Both the position numbers and the translations under genes were made by a program. From a bacterium (GTDB lineage Bacteria > Patescibacteria > JAEDAM01 > Absconditabacterales > Absconditicoccaceae), in assembly GCA_017453665.1 (NCBI GenBank), contig JAFTEM010000014.1, positions 62,001-126,000 on the forward strand: 64,000 nucleotides of DNA. The letters are read 5' to 3'. A model generated the notes under the pieces. The model ran no database searches. It saw nothing but the letters and a program-made list of their open reading frames with translations, and had not been told where the DNA came from. Positions 33,582 through 45,799 of this stretch are shown in pieces (the stretch's first letter is position 1; each line of letters starts with the position of its first letter).

Positions 33582-34529
33582 ATGAAATACTTAAAAAAAT
33601 GACTATTCAGCTTTCTACTCCTCTTATGAGTAGTACTTCCTTTTAGTTTCAGTTTAGCAAATAATTCAAGTGCTCCTAATTTTGAAGACGATTTTGCAAA
33701 AAGCCTTGTAGAATGAGATGAGAAACTCTATAATATTTCTTGAGTATCATGAAAAAATACCATAAAAGGGAATATCGAAAAACTCTTTTTCCCTAATGGA
33801 TGAGGAAATGGATGAGCATTACGAGATATTTTAAGATATGTTTGAATGTTCTTAGTATTTATTTTCATCGTAATGGCTGCAATAAATCTCATAACGAGCC
33901 AATGAAAACCAGAAAAAACAAAAGAAGCAATCACAAGTCTCCTTTATATTCTTGTATGAGCATTCCTCTTCTTTTGATCGATGTGGATTTTCTCAACCGT
34001 CTTCAATATTTCAGCACTCCAATGAACAAATGGATCATCAGCTAGTGTAAACGAAAGATTAACATCAGAGAGCGGATTACTATTCTTTATTCTAAGTTTC
34101 CTCAAATGAGCAGCATTTTTTATAGCAATCATTATGCTTGTTATAACATGATTCAAAATGATGAATCCTAAAACAGGAGAAAGCGGTGATGGTAAAAAAC
34201 TAGCAAAAAATCTTGTAAATGTTATCGTTGCACTCGTTTGAATGAAAGTAGTAGACTTTATTTATTATATTGCTTCTCAATCTAATTTTGCAGAAGAAGC
34301 AGGAAACTTTATCGTAGAAATAATGAAATTCTTAGCTTACCTTAGCGGTTCCGTAATGGTAATAATGTTAATCTATGCATGATATCTTCTCATTGTTGAT
34401 GGATGAAAATGAGACAACTTCAAAAAAGCTAAAAATACAATGATTAATATGGTATTAGCTATTATAGCACTTTTCTTCTTCCTCTTTATCATCTACCAAA
34501 TCTTTGCTGAATTAGGAGGAGCGAACTAG
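33582..34529 (+). CDS. Polytopic membrane protein with repeated T4SS-pilin-like modules, 315 aa
   Basis: After a signal-like segment (GLFSFLLLLGVVLPFSFSLA) and a Gly-rich spacer come about six membrane helices arranged as three pairs: ILRYVGMFLVFIFIVMAAINLIT + ITSLLYILVGAFLFFGSMWIF, LLFFILSFLKGAAFFIAIIMLVITGFKMM + NLVNVIVALVGMKVVDFIYYI, and IMKFLAYLSGSVMVIMLIYAGYLLI + MINMVLAIIALFFFLFIIYQIF. Each pair has the helix, 'G-[FY]-x-[ML]-hydrophobic', charged KK-A-x-N, helix pattern of the 161-aa protein before it, as if the pilin module had been triplicated. Starts ATG 33582, ends TAG 34527-34529. Probable partner of the PKD protein in a membrane channel. Confidence 0.65.
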
Positions 34530-34558
34530 ATTTTGAAAGTCTTGTATCAAAATAAAAG

Positions 34559-34594
34559 AAATGTATAAAGGAGAAAACACTTTATACATTTTTT
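34559..34594 (+). terminator. Intrinsic terminator behind the PKD/pilin-like operon
   Basis: AATGTATAAAG / CTTTATACATT 11-bp stem with a loop of about nine bases and a six-T run. It ends six bases before the next start codon, so it separates the surface operon from the methyltransferase gene. Confidence 0.85.
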
Positions 34595-34600
34595 GTAATA

Positions 34601-35680
34601 ATGAAACTTTTAATCACATGTCCTTTCGGACTATGAAGTCTCCTAGCACAAGAACTAAAAAGGCTTTGATTTGTTCCAGAAGAAACGTTTCAAACCTGAA
34701 CATTTCTAACAACAGACACCAAAGGAATGATGAAAATAAATTATCTTTCAAGACTAGCAAATAAAGTGTATATCCAATTAGCCACTTGAGAAGCAAAAAC
34801 CTTTGATGAACTTTTCAATATCGTTAAACACTCAGATTTTTCTCAATTCTCAAGTAATACAAATATCTCACTCAAAGTAGAAATTAAAAATTCAATACTT
34901 TCCTCAACAAGAACCGTGCAATCTGTCACCCATAAAGCAATATTAGAAAATATCGCCCATTTTTGAAAAGAAGAAACCTACACAGAAGAACTTCTTCTAA
35001 TAAATACAAATAACCATGTAACCCTCTACATAAACACATCATGAAAAGCACTCTATCAAAGAGGATATAAAAAATACAATTGAGAAGCTCCTATAAAAGA
35101 AAATTTAGCAACCGCTCTTCTCCTTCTCTCATGACGAAAATTCAAATCACCACTTTATGATCCATTTTGTTGATCTTGAACCCTAGCTATCGAAGCAGCC
35201 CTTCTTGCTAAAAACAAAGCTCCATGAAGCCGAAGACATTTTAATTTTGAACACTTTAAAAACTACGAAAAAACATACTTCGAAACACTAAAATTACAGG
35301 CAAAAGAAAAAGAATTTTCATGAACCTACACTATTATAGCCTCTGATATTTCTGAAGAGAGTATAAAAAACGCTCAAGAAAACGCAAAAATTGCTGGAGT
35401 CGAAAACGATATCCAATTTAAAGTCCAGGATTTCCTTAGTTATAATATTCCTAATAACGACAAAGCCTGGATTATCACAAATCCACCTTATGGGAAAAGA
35501 ATAACAAGTAACAACTTATGAAAACTCTATGCTCACCTCGAACAAAGTTTTAGCACACGAATCTATTGATGACGGATTTCCTCACTTCAACGATTATCAT
35601 ATGATGCTAAAAAACGGTCACAAAAAAAACTATTCAACTGAGCTGATGAATGTCATTTCTACCGAAAGAAACCAAATTAA
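34601..35680 (+). CDS. THUMP-domain RNA methyltransferase, RlmL/RlmK type, 359 aa
   Basis: An N-terminal ferredoxin-like/THUMP region (residues 1-155, LLITCPFGLGSLLAQELKRLGF ... HVTLYINTSGKALYQRGYKKYNGEAPIKENLA) is followed by a Rossmann methyltransferase: YDPFCGSGTLAIEAALLAKN (motif I; GS via TGA), TIIASDISEESIKNAQENAKIAG (motif II), QFKVQDFLSY, and the catalytic NPPYGKR (motif IV) near residue 295. This matches the 23S rRNA guanine-N2 methyltransferase RlmL (G2445) and archaeal/bacterial relatives that modify RNA. Starts ATG 34601, ends TAA 35678-35680, overlapping the convergent gene's stop by three bases. Which base it modifies is not visible from sequence. Confidence 0.88.
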
Positions 35681-37209
35681 TATTCAACCTTTACTTTTAT
35701 TCTTGATTTTACATTAGGCAAAATATCCCCTTGTAAAAATCAAAGATTTATTTTCACGCTCGAAATTTCTGGATATTGTAAAATAATCTTCCTTGCCTCA
35801 TCTAATGATTTTCATGAAATATTCGTTTTTATAGAAGGTAAAATTCCTTTCTCATCTCTCTTAAAATCATATCATTGATAAATCGTTACTTTTGTAGGGA
35901 TCATAAATACCTCATCATCCACTACCCATGAAAAATCTTGAACAAATACTAAACTATTAGGATTAATACTGATAAGCTCAATACTATCCGACTGTCTTTC
36001 TTTTACATATTGCGTAAATGCATCAACAACATCAGACCGTTTTAAATAAAAGAAATCAAAAGACACCTTTGCTTCTCATTTTAAAGAAGTAGCCCTTTCT
36101 CAAATTTTTCCCTCAACTAATAGTTGATGAAAGGTTGTTTTAACTAATTGATCAAATGTTAATATCAAAGCATCTTTTACTTGAAATTCTTTACTTACAA
36201 TATTCAATTTATCTGCATATACTCAAGACTTAATCTTTTCAGATAATAATTCCTGATCTTTTTCTGTAATCGTTCATAACGAAGTAGAGGTTCAACCCGT
36301 AAAATCTTCTATCGATTCAGCCCATATCTGTCAGAAATAATAACTATTATCCAAATTTCTTACCGTCATCCTTGTATTTTTAGGGATATTTCCCCTTGTT
36401 CCCATAATAATTCAATCCTCATCAGTTTCTGCAGCATAAAACTTCACAGTAATCTCAGAAGGATAATCTGTCAAACCAGCAGGTATAGTTAACGGATCTT
36501 TTGATAAAAAGGTTAATCAATTACTTGTAACAAACCTCGTATTTCATAAAAGTTGGATTTCATCAGACGTCTTATTATAGATTTTCACCCATCATTGCGA
36601 TGGATTCGTAATATGCTGAATATTTTCAGTACTAATCGCCAATTGATAAGTATAATCGATATTTCAAGTATAGTATGGAATACTAATTTGTCTAATCGGT
36701 CATAGCATTTCCTCTTGCTGAGCAGGATAATAACGGAAATTATAAATAATATCTTCAGTCTGCTGTGCTACTTTAATAGTAATTGTCGCATTAGGCAAAA
36801 TCAAAAGAATAATAAACCATAAAATGATTAATCCTGCTATAATCTCAAAAAAGAATACCATATAAAAAAGATATTTCTGTCTATTATATGCATGAAGATG
36901 AAACTTCTTAATATCAAAAAGAAACAAAGACAACGTCTTTAAAAACTTAATAATAGGCTTTTCTTCCTCATACTGCACTTTTAATCAAAGCTGCTCAAAA
37001 TATTTTCTATTAGCCTCTTTCTCTGCAGAAAACACAATATTCAAATTTCTCTTTTGAATCACATCCAACATCTGTTTTCCCCATCGTTGATTTTCAAAAA
37101 AAGGATGTTCAGGGTCAATAAACATCTGAACAGCTTTTTGTGGAGGGATTTTCTCTAAAGTTTTGAAAATCTTATATAAACTATCTGTCTTTGAAAAAAA
37201 GAATTTCAT
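35677..37209 (-). CDS. Membrane protein with baseplate-J-like region; 5' end probably frameshifted
   Basis: Residues about 1-95 form an alpha/beta region (KAVQMFIDPEHPFFENQ, LGLKVQ), then a helix (about 125-150, FFFEIIAGLIILWFIILLILP) followed by NATITIKV, the usual entry of the CPR proteins with a phage baseplate J/gp47-like domain. The extracellular part has VKIYNKTSDEIQLLGNTRF, LTFLSKDPLTIPAG, GIIMGTRGNIPKNT, like gp47 domains. ATG 37207-37209 is given as start, but another frame upstream reads FVCTEETSETVLIYLFV and NEILF directly into this gene if the T7 run at 37194-37200 had six T. The true start could therefore be TTG 37277-37279, overlapping the Lgt-like gene. Stop TAA 35677-35679. 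Confidence 0.65.
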
Positions 37210-37239
37210 TAGAAGGAAGACGTCGAACAAAAAGATAAA

Positions 37240-38013
37240 TTAGTACGGTTTCTGAAGTTTCTTCTGTACAAACAAACAAAATACAATCAAAAAGATAAAC
37301 ACGTAATGATTAACATCTAAACTAAACTGCCCAAATACAGACAAAACTCCATGTGCTGGGTAGTTCCAGAACGGAAGAATCGCTAAGAAAAGTAAGAACA
37401 ACAAAATAAATCACCATAGTCATAATCAACTTTTCTTAACAATCAATTTCCATATCGTAATAATAACATTAATAGCTAAAGCTCCAAGTGAAAGAAAGAG
37501 TCAAATAGGATATACTCCTCCATACTTTATCAGAGCACTTTCAGACATTAAGGCTGTAACATGTAATGCTCATGTATTAGGTTTTCAAACAAAATTATCT
37601 CACAAAACCAAGAATACTCCTAGGACAATTATCGCATTAATAAATCCAAAGAACAAAATATCAATCCACACTCTTTTCGATTCATTTCTCCTAAACTGAG
37701 ACAAAAAGATAAGAACCAATACAAACGAAGAAAGCGCAACTCAAACAAGAGAAAAATGATATCAATAAGGACTAAATACCTTTAACGAAGTTGGAATAAT
37801 ACCTCCATCTAAAAAGAACGAAAAATATAATCCTGAAAGGTATACAAATATCAAAAACCAAGGCAACCAGTTAAAGAATCTAATAAATTCTTGATGATAC
37901 TTTTTAGAAAGAACATATACAGTGATTAAGAACGCAAAACAAGATAACACTATTCAAATCCCCGTCATATACAATCTTGTTCAAAAGATCTCAAAATAAG
38001 GATACATTAGCAT
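37240..38013 (-). CDS. Polytopic membrane protein, divergent Lgt-like, 257 aa
   Basis: Seven or so membrane helices. The beginning MYPYFEIFGTRLYMTGIGIVL looks like prolipoprotein diacylglyceryl transferase (N-terminal M-x-P-x-x-x-x-x-G-x-x-x-x-x-Y-G), with GYHFSLVGVALSSFVLVLIFL where Lgt has G-x-S-x-H-G-x-L-x-G and VLGDNFVGKPN where Lgt has R-x-G-N-F-x-N-G-E-x-x-G-x-P. The catalytic His/Arg/Asn residues are only partly preserved, so it is either a strongly diverged Lgt or a non-enzymatic relative. A lipoprotein (17190) needs an Lgt. ATG 38011-38013 is taken; a second in-frame ATG lies two codons later. Stop TAA 37240-37242. Confidence 0.5.
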
Positions 38014-38094
38014 AAAGAATATAAAATAAGATGAAGAAGGGTAAAGGATATTTATCTAAAAACCATTCCTTATCACATCTCCAACTTTTTTAAA

Positions 38095-39603
38095 CTATCT
38101 TAGATATTGTACTAACTTTGTCTCTCTTAATGCAGTAATTCTAATAATTCCAGGATAATCTAACTGCTCTTCTATCTTCTTTCAAATATTCTCTAACAAT
38201 TCTTCAAGTTGAGTATCTGGAATAACACTAGGATCTACAAATACCATAATTTCTCTACCAGCCTGCATAATATATACTTTTTCAACTCATTCTACCTCTA
38301 ATATTAATTTCTCTAATTCTCCCATCTTCTCAATAAAGAAATCCTTAGTATCAAATCTTGCTCATGGTCTAGAAGCTGACATCGCATCAGCAGCAGCTAC
38401 AAGCCAAGAATAAGCACTGGTCATTTCAATATCATAATGGTGTGATTCAGCAGCATTAACAATAACAGGATCAATTCCCCATTTACGTAACATATCAGCC
38501 CCTACTTTAGTATGAGACTCTCATGCAGCAGCAATAACTTTTCACACGTCATGTAAAAGTCCTGCCTTTTTAGCAACATTAGGATCAAGTCCTAATTCTA
38601 CTGCAATATTTTCACTAATTTTAGCAACTTCTAATGAATGAATCCATAAATTTTGACCATAACTATATCTAAGATAGAATTGTCAAATAGTTCTAACAAT
38701 CTCAGGGTTCATCATAGGAAGATTCAATAAAGATAACGCTTCCTTTCATTTTTCCATCAAAGTCGTTTCTAGTTCTGCAACAACTTGATTATAAACCTTT
38801 TCAATATAGAATGGATTAATTCTACCATCTTTAATAAGGATCTCTAAGGTCTTAGCAGCAACGAACCTTTTCTCACTGTCAAATGAAGAAATTCTTACTG
38901 ATAATGGAGTATCATCAATCAAAAGCTCAACACCAGTTAACTTTTCAAATAACGAAATATTTCTTCATTCACGTCAAATAAGCTTTCCTTTAAACTCTTC
39001 ACTAGGAAGATCTATCATTTTTGAAGTAAATTCACTTACAGTATCAGCAGCAAGTTTTGGCATAGCTTGTGCTAAAATCTGAGCAGCTTCTTTCTGAGCT
39101 TCTTCGTTCTTAATCGTTTTAAATTTCTCAATAAACCTTACAATTTCTTCCTGATTATCACTTTCAATTCTCTGAAAAATCTGAGCTTTAGCATCATCTG
39201 GAGAAATCTGAGCAATCTCAGCAAGTTTTTTATTCTGTTCTTCAATAATTTCATCAACTTCTCTTTGCTTATCTAATACCTTTCCTTTCTCCTCTTCTAA
39301 TTTTTCTAACTTTTGATCCATTTTTTCCTCTCTTATGAGCAATCTATTCTGAATCTCTTCCATTTTAGCCAATCTCTGATCTTCAATTTTCTGTGCTTTT
39401 ATTTCTGCCTGTTCTAGAATTTTCTCAGCTTTCCCCTTTGCCTCATCTAAAATTTCATCTTCAAGTTCCTTAGCTCTTTCCATCTTCTTCTTAAAACGAA
39501 GTTGTTTTTCATTTAATGTTTTTTTGTATCCATAGAACCCAGCTGCTCAACCAATAGCTAATGAAACGGCAGCTGTCACAATAATCGTTAATGTTGGTGA
39601 CAT
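38095..39603 (-). CDS. rny: Ribonuclease Y, 502 aa
   Basis: Membrane-anchored endoribonuclease that starts mRNA decay. N-terminal membrane helix ([22 protein letters not shown]), a long Glu/Lys-rich coiled coil to about residue 190, the KH domain with GKLIGREGRNI around 208-218, and the HD domain with AGLLHDVGKV and ESHTKVG, MSASRPGARFD near the C-terminus, as in RNase Y. Length is normal. The coiled coil contains no TGA because it contains almost no glycine. Starts ATG 39601-39603, ends TAG 38095-38097. A following gene on the strand is the Lgt-like protein, 81 bases downstream. Confidence 0.95.
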
Positions 39604-39826
39604 ATGTATGTATCTTATATCATAAAAGGCCCAATCTATCGAGCATAAATTTTACTATAAAAAAGAGTATAAAATTCTGACCCCTAAATGCAATATGAAA
39701 AGTTTTCATAGGTCATATATGACATATTCCACACTAACACTACCATTAAGCTCTACAAGCAAAAATTTGAAAATAAAATCATTTAGAATATAATTAACAT
39801 AAGGCTTTTTATATTATTGGACAAAT

Positions 39827-41773
39827 ATGCAAATAAAAGAAATAAAAATTTCTAATCTCTTAAGTTTCCCCTATGTAAACGAAGAAGAATTCAAGCATCT
39901 TGCACCTATTTCTTTTTTTTCTGATGATGGATATCAATGAGTAAAAATTTTTATCTGAAATAACGCATCATGAAAAAGCAATTTCATTAAAATCCTTGAG
40001 GAATTTTTTGCAACATTAATGTATGATTATACCTACCATGAAGAATATATCAAAGAGAACAAAACGACAAGAAAAGCCATTCAACCAAGACCAAACCGCA
40101 CAAAAAAACTCCAAACAAACAATCATACCCCAGACCAACCCGCAAAATTTGAAATCACTTTAGAACTCTCTAATCTCGATTTCGAGAATATCGGATTTGT
40201 TTGTAAATATTATTCAAAAATTAACGCCCTTATTTCTAAATACTCTAAATTAAATTTAGAATTTCCTCCTCATAAATTAGAAACTTTCCTAGAAGGAAAA
40301 CATAGTATAAAATTATCAGCAGATTTTAACGAAAAAACTCAAGAATTTGTAATTAATGAATCATTACTAACCGAAAATGAACTTTTTATCCTCTCATGTA
40401 TTAGATACCAAAAACTTTTCCAAATCCTTATCACAATTTTCAATACCTACGAAAAAAAGCCAACAGAAAAGAGCCGATATCTTTTAAAGAAAACATTTAC
40501 TATCCTCAATACTCATAGAACAGAAGTAAAATTCGATAATTTTGTAGACCCAAATAAAATCATCAACGACCTTGAATATAGTAGAAATAGTCTTATTTGA
40601 TACACAGAATGTATCTACAAAATATGGAGTATTTTAGAACATTTTTCTCAAGATCAATTAGAAAACGAACACCACGAAGAACTCACAAAAAAATCAATAG
40701 ATGAAAAACTCAAAAGATCATGATTCTTTAAAAGTCTAAGCTATATGATTAAAAAATATCTTGGAAGAAATCTAAAAGTAGAATATATCAACGGAACAAT
40801 TAGCCTTTATATGACAGATAAACAAGAAAGGATCTCTTATTTTGACGACTTAAGTGACTGAGAAAAATCATTATTAACAATCATTTTTTGACTCTATGGA
40901 AACGACTTAACTGACGGATTTATGATTATAAAAGAGCCAGAACTTCATATTCACCCTCAATACCAAAAAGAATTGGCAGAAGTCTGCGAACATATCAGCG
41001 AACAGTTAGGTACCCAATTTATTTTCTCAACAAACTCAGGACTCTTTATTAACGAAAAAAACCTTACCTCTGTCTATAGAGTATACAAAAATAAAAACCA
41101 AGATTCACTCATCACCGCACCAAGAATTAGTGTCGATTACGATGATGCTACACTAATGCATATGCTAAGATTTGAGAACCTCTCAAAAATCTTTTTTGTA
41201 GACAAAATCATTCTAGTCGAGTGAGATACTGATGCTTATTTTTTCAGCTTCTTTCTCAACCATTTAAAAACACTACCTGAACGAAAAGAAATTATCCGTG
41301 ACTATGAAATCATTAATATCAACGGAAAAGGCTCTTTTACAACACGAAGAAAATTCCTAAGAAGATTCGATATCAAAAACTATTTCATTTGAGATTGGGA
41401 CAACACTGTCGACTTCTGATTCTTCTCAAGAGCGGAACTTAATAAATATTACCTTATGGCAAACCAACAAGTTAAAAAAGAAAAAGTCGAAAAAAGATAT
41501 AGTGATTACTATAATAGACTAGTTAAAACAATACTCACCTTCAACCCCAAGAAACATAAAGCCATCTTAAAAGGAATAGAAAAAATGTATAATCAAAATG
41601 TCTTTATCCTTAAAGAATGAGCTATTGAAACCTATGTCCCAACAGAAAAAAAAGGATTATCATATGTCGCATATTTCTGTAATACTTACTTCTACGACCG
41701 ATTATTAGACGAAAACTTCGCAGAAAAAAGAAAGGAATTAGAAAACATCATGAGACATATCTTCGAAAACTAA
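39827..41773 (+). CDS. OLD-family ATPase with TOPRIM nuclease domain, 648 aa
   Basis: N-terminal ABC-type ATPase: IKISNLLSFPY start and Walker A IGNNASGKSNFIK (about residues 43-55), then a long helical insertion (about 60-330), signature DDLSDGEKSLLTIIFGL and Walker B FMIIKEPELHIHP near 345-375, and H-loop FIFSTNSGLF. After about residue 460 comes TOPRIM: IILVEGDTDAYFF (glutamate), later ININGKGSF and FIGDWDN (the D-x-D). This order is typical of OLD nucleases, used in phage defence (retron- and Gabija-like settings) and repair. Here it stands alone with no helicase next to it. Starts ATG 39827, ends TAA 41771-41773. TGA codons at conserved glycines indicate long residence in this genome. 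Confidence 0.88.
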
Positions 41774-41775
41774 AA

Positions 41776-41811
41776 AATCCCTACTCCCAAAAACTAAAAG
41801 TAGGGATTTCT
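41776..41811 (+). terminator. Bidirectional intrinsic terminator between the OLD gene and enolase
   Basis: AAATCCCTACT / AGTAGGGATTT 11-bp stem with a 13-base loop, flanked by A and T tracts; serves both convergent genes. Confidence 0.85.
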
Positions 41812-41827
41812 CTTATAAAAGAAGATA

Positions 41828-43090
<1,263 letters not shown>

Positions 43091-43232
43091 TTATAAACAA
43101 ATAAAATAACTAGATTAGAGCCTAGTGTTTTATCTATTAATTACAAGAGGAAATATTTTCATATAAAAAAACCAGCTAAAAATCCTTTAATTTTCAAGCG
43201 ACCCCCAAAAAGGAGATTACCCTAAATATACA

Positions 43233-43562
43233 TTATTCATCATTTCTCTTAACTTTAAGAACAACTACATTATTATTAATATCCTTAGGTTGTATTTCAG
43301 CAACAACACTATCACTCTGAGTTATCGTATAATAATCTGTCAGATCTTTCCAATCTTCAACAGTAATATACCTTATAAATCTACCTTTAATATAAACTCA
43401 GACTAAGATATCATCTTCTACTCCTCTAAACTCAACATCTTTTGGATCTTCAACAAAAATATTAAAAACTCAATTTCATACACCATTAACAATGTTTTCT
43501 AAAGCCAAAACCGATTCCTTATCTTCTTTAAGATATCCAAGATTAACTTCCTTTTCTTCCAT
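43233..43562 (-). CDS. Hypothetical protein, 109 aa
   Basis: Unknown. A small acidic protein with alternating hydrophobic residues (VLALENIVNGVGNGVFNIFVEDPKD, DDILVGVYIKGRFIRYITVEDWKDL, SVVAEIQPKDINNNVVVLKVKRNDE) suggesting a beta-rich fold without signal or membrane segment. ATG 43560-43562, stop TAA 43233-43235, 23 bases after the stop of the larger gene at 43586 on the same strand, so it is likely the second gene of that transcript. Confidence 0.6.
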
Positions 43563-43585
43563 TGCAATTGTTATTAATTAATAAA

Positions 43586-45646
43586 TTAGTCCTTAGGTTT
43601 TCGATAACTTAAACTATTTTCACGCATTTGGTGAAGATATCTTATATAACAAGAACCATAATTCTCCAAACTCTTATTCGAATAAGCCTGTTCATAAAGC
43701 TTTTCTTGTTTCATTTGATTAACTTGCTTTGTTACATCATCCCAAAGCATCGGAAATCTAGATTCTAAAGTATCTCTATAAACAATATTTCTTCATCTAT
43801 ATCTTTTATCATCAATTTGAAGATGTCTATGATATCCATATATCTTACATCCAAAAGGCATATCCTCTCCTCATTTATTATGAAAATCCTTTCTAATTTT
43901 ATTAGTTAAATTAGCAGTCCTTATCGCCTCCTCGATTCATTCTTTTGAATGTGGGAAATCCAAATCCAATCCTTCTCACCAATCCTCTTCATGATATTTT
44001 CATATTTTAATACTTTGAATTTTCGAATAATCTAATTTTCAATCAGAATTTAATCCACATCCTTTGATTCTTAAAGGAACTTTTTCATTATATGATTTCA
44101 CATAAAAAAGCTCTCTATCATTAGCATCCGGTTCTACATCAAAATTTCTTTCAAATCTCTCTCATGTCTCTGCATAAGTGGCCCTAATTTGCTCAAGGAC
44201 AGCAGCAGCCTCATCTTTTATTACACTATCAGAATCAACCACATCATTTTTATGTTTCCATAAAGATTTTCCTTCCCCATCTTTTTGATCATTCAAATAG
44301 TTTATAAATTTTTTAAATTTAACTCAACTCGATACCTCTCAAGCATTATTTCAAAGAGAAGAATCGTTATCAATTGCTGCACCTCAAGCAACTCAAGCTA
44401 ATCAAAGTGTTGCTCACAATCCTACACCTCATGGTATTCAAGCAAAATATCATCATAATAGACCTCCAACAACAGCTCAACTAGATCATAAAATATAGGT
44501 CCATGTATTTGAATCACTCGCACTAAGACATTCTGGTTTCGTTCAATCTGCTAAATGAACTTGTAAATCTCAACCTCAACCAGTAGTTCTCATAAATGGA
44601 TCTTCTGATGCACAACAATTATGAAAATTCTTTTTTAAACAATTCACAATATTTGCAGCATGAACAAGCTGTAATTTGTCAGGGAAAACAACACCATTCA
44701 ATCACTCTATCGTATTTTTATTTGGATTTATTTTTGTTTCCCATCAATAAGACCTAATTACTTGTTTATTTTCATCGTATTTTATTCATTCATCAAACTG
44801 ATAAGTAAAGGCACTTTCTTCTAATGCACCACCTCTTACCTCAGCCGTAGCACTTTTAACAGCATCTTCCAAACTTAAAGAATCACCTAACTTTTCTTTA
44901 AACCATAATTTAATACTATCCCAATTTTTATAAATTGATGCTCATACAACGGTAATTCACAACGCTCATCACACCCATAATAATCATTTTTTCCACCGAG
45001 ACATTCACTTTCCTTCTGAATCCTTCTTTTCTTTTTCCTTCTCTTCTTTTTTTTCATCAGATCAAAAAAGTTTCTTAACTCATTTATAGATTAATGCCAC
45101 TGCACCGATTCCTGTTGCAACAAATCAAGCAGTACGAAGGGTATTCAACGCAGGTTCATCTCTCCATTTATCACCATCTCGAACATCTCACCATTGCTCT
45201 TTTGTCCAATCCCAAGTTTTTCAAAAAATTCATTTCTCTTCTTTTTCATCAGAAGCATCTTCACTTTCAGAATCTCCATCATTTTCTTGTTCTTCTGCGC
45301 CTCCTCATCAAGCTCATTCCACACTTTCTCAATCTACATCATCTTTATCTTCATTTCCTTTTTCATCATCAGTCCCCTTATCAACACTTTCTTGTAATGA
45401 TGCAAGTTCAGTTGTAAATGGAGCAATATCAGCTTTCAATCCCTCAAGAGTTTTTCTCTCAGTATCTGTTATATCTGTAGATGCCAATCTATCCGAAATT
45501 TCTCTTCAAAGATCAGATAACTGTCATTCAAGTTCTTTTTTTTCGTCTTCTTTCCCTGTTGAAGATTGTAATGCTTCTAATTGAGAACGGATTAAATCTG
45601 TCTGTGTACTAAGTTCTTCAACAGTTTTTTCTTTAGGTGCTTTCAT
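43586..45646 (-). CDS. Large membrane protein with acidic coiled-coil N-terminus, 686 aa
   Basis: Unknown function. Residues 1-125 form a Glu/Lys/Asp-rich coiled coil and acidic low-complexity tract. A first hydrophobic helix (AGFVATGIGAVALIYKG, around residue 170), a very basic/acidic linker and a second helix (GLLWVGGALGITVVGASIY) are followed by a soluble part. Around residues 405-455 a long Gly/Ala/Val/Leu stretch, GSSGAVVGGLLGGYFAGIPG and then GVGLGATLGLAGVAGGAAID, contains about a dozen TGA codons and looks like a glycine-zipper membrane-inserting segment. A charged C-terminal domain of about 220 residues has no known motif. ATG 45644-45646, stop TAA 43586-43588. The hydrophobic glycine zipper could suit a pore or holin-like role, but that is speculative. 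Confidence 0.65.
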
Positions 45647-45799
45647 TTTTTTATTTTTCTATATACTAAATATACTAAGAAATTATAGTTAATTTCTAAA
45701 TTTTCGCAATTTTTCGATAAAAATCTTAGCTCCAAAATTTCCCTTTATTTTTTTTAATTAATAACTATAGTTCAATCATCTACATGATAAAAAAAGCAT

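Noticed and set aside
39690..39740. Short palindromes (ATGAAAA/TTTTCAT, TCATATATGA) between rny and the OLD gene
   Set aside because: Too short and AT-rich to distinguish from chance in this sequence; no T-run, no neighbour evidence.
45094..45417. Plus-strand open frame opposite the 686-aa gene
   Set aside because: Its composition (His/Leu/Phe runs) is the complement of the acidic low-complexity tract; a shadow of the minus-strand gene.
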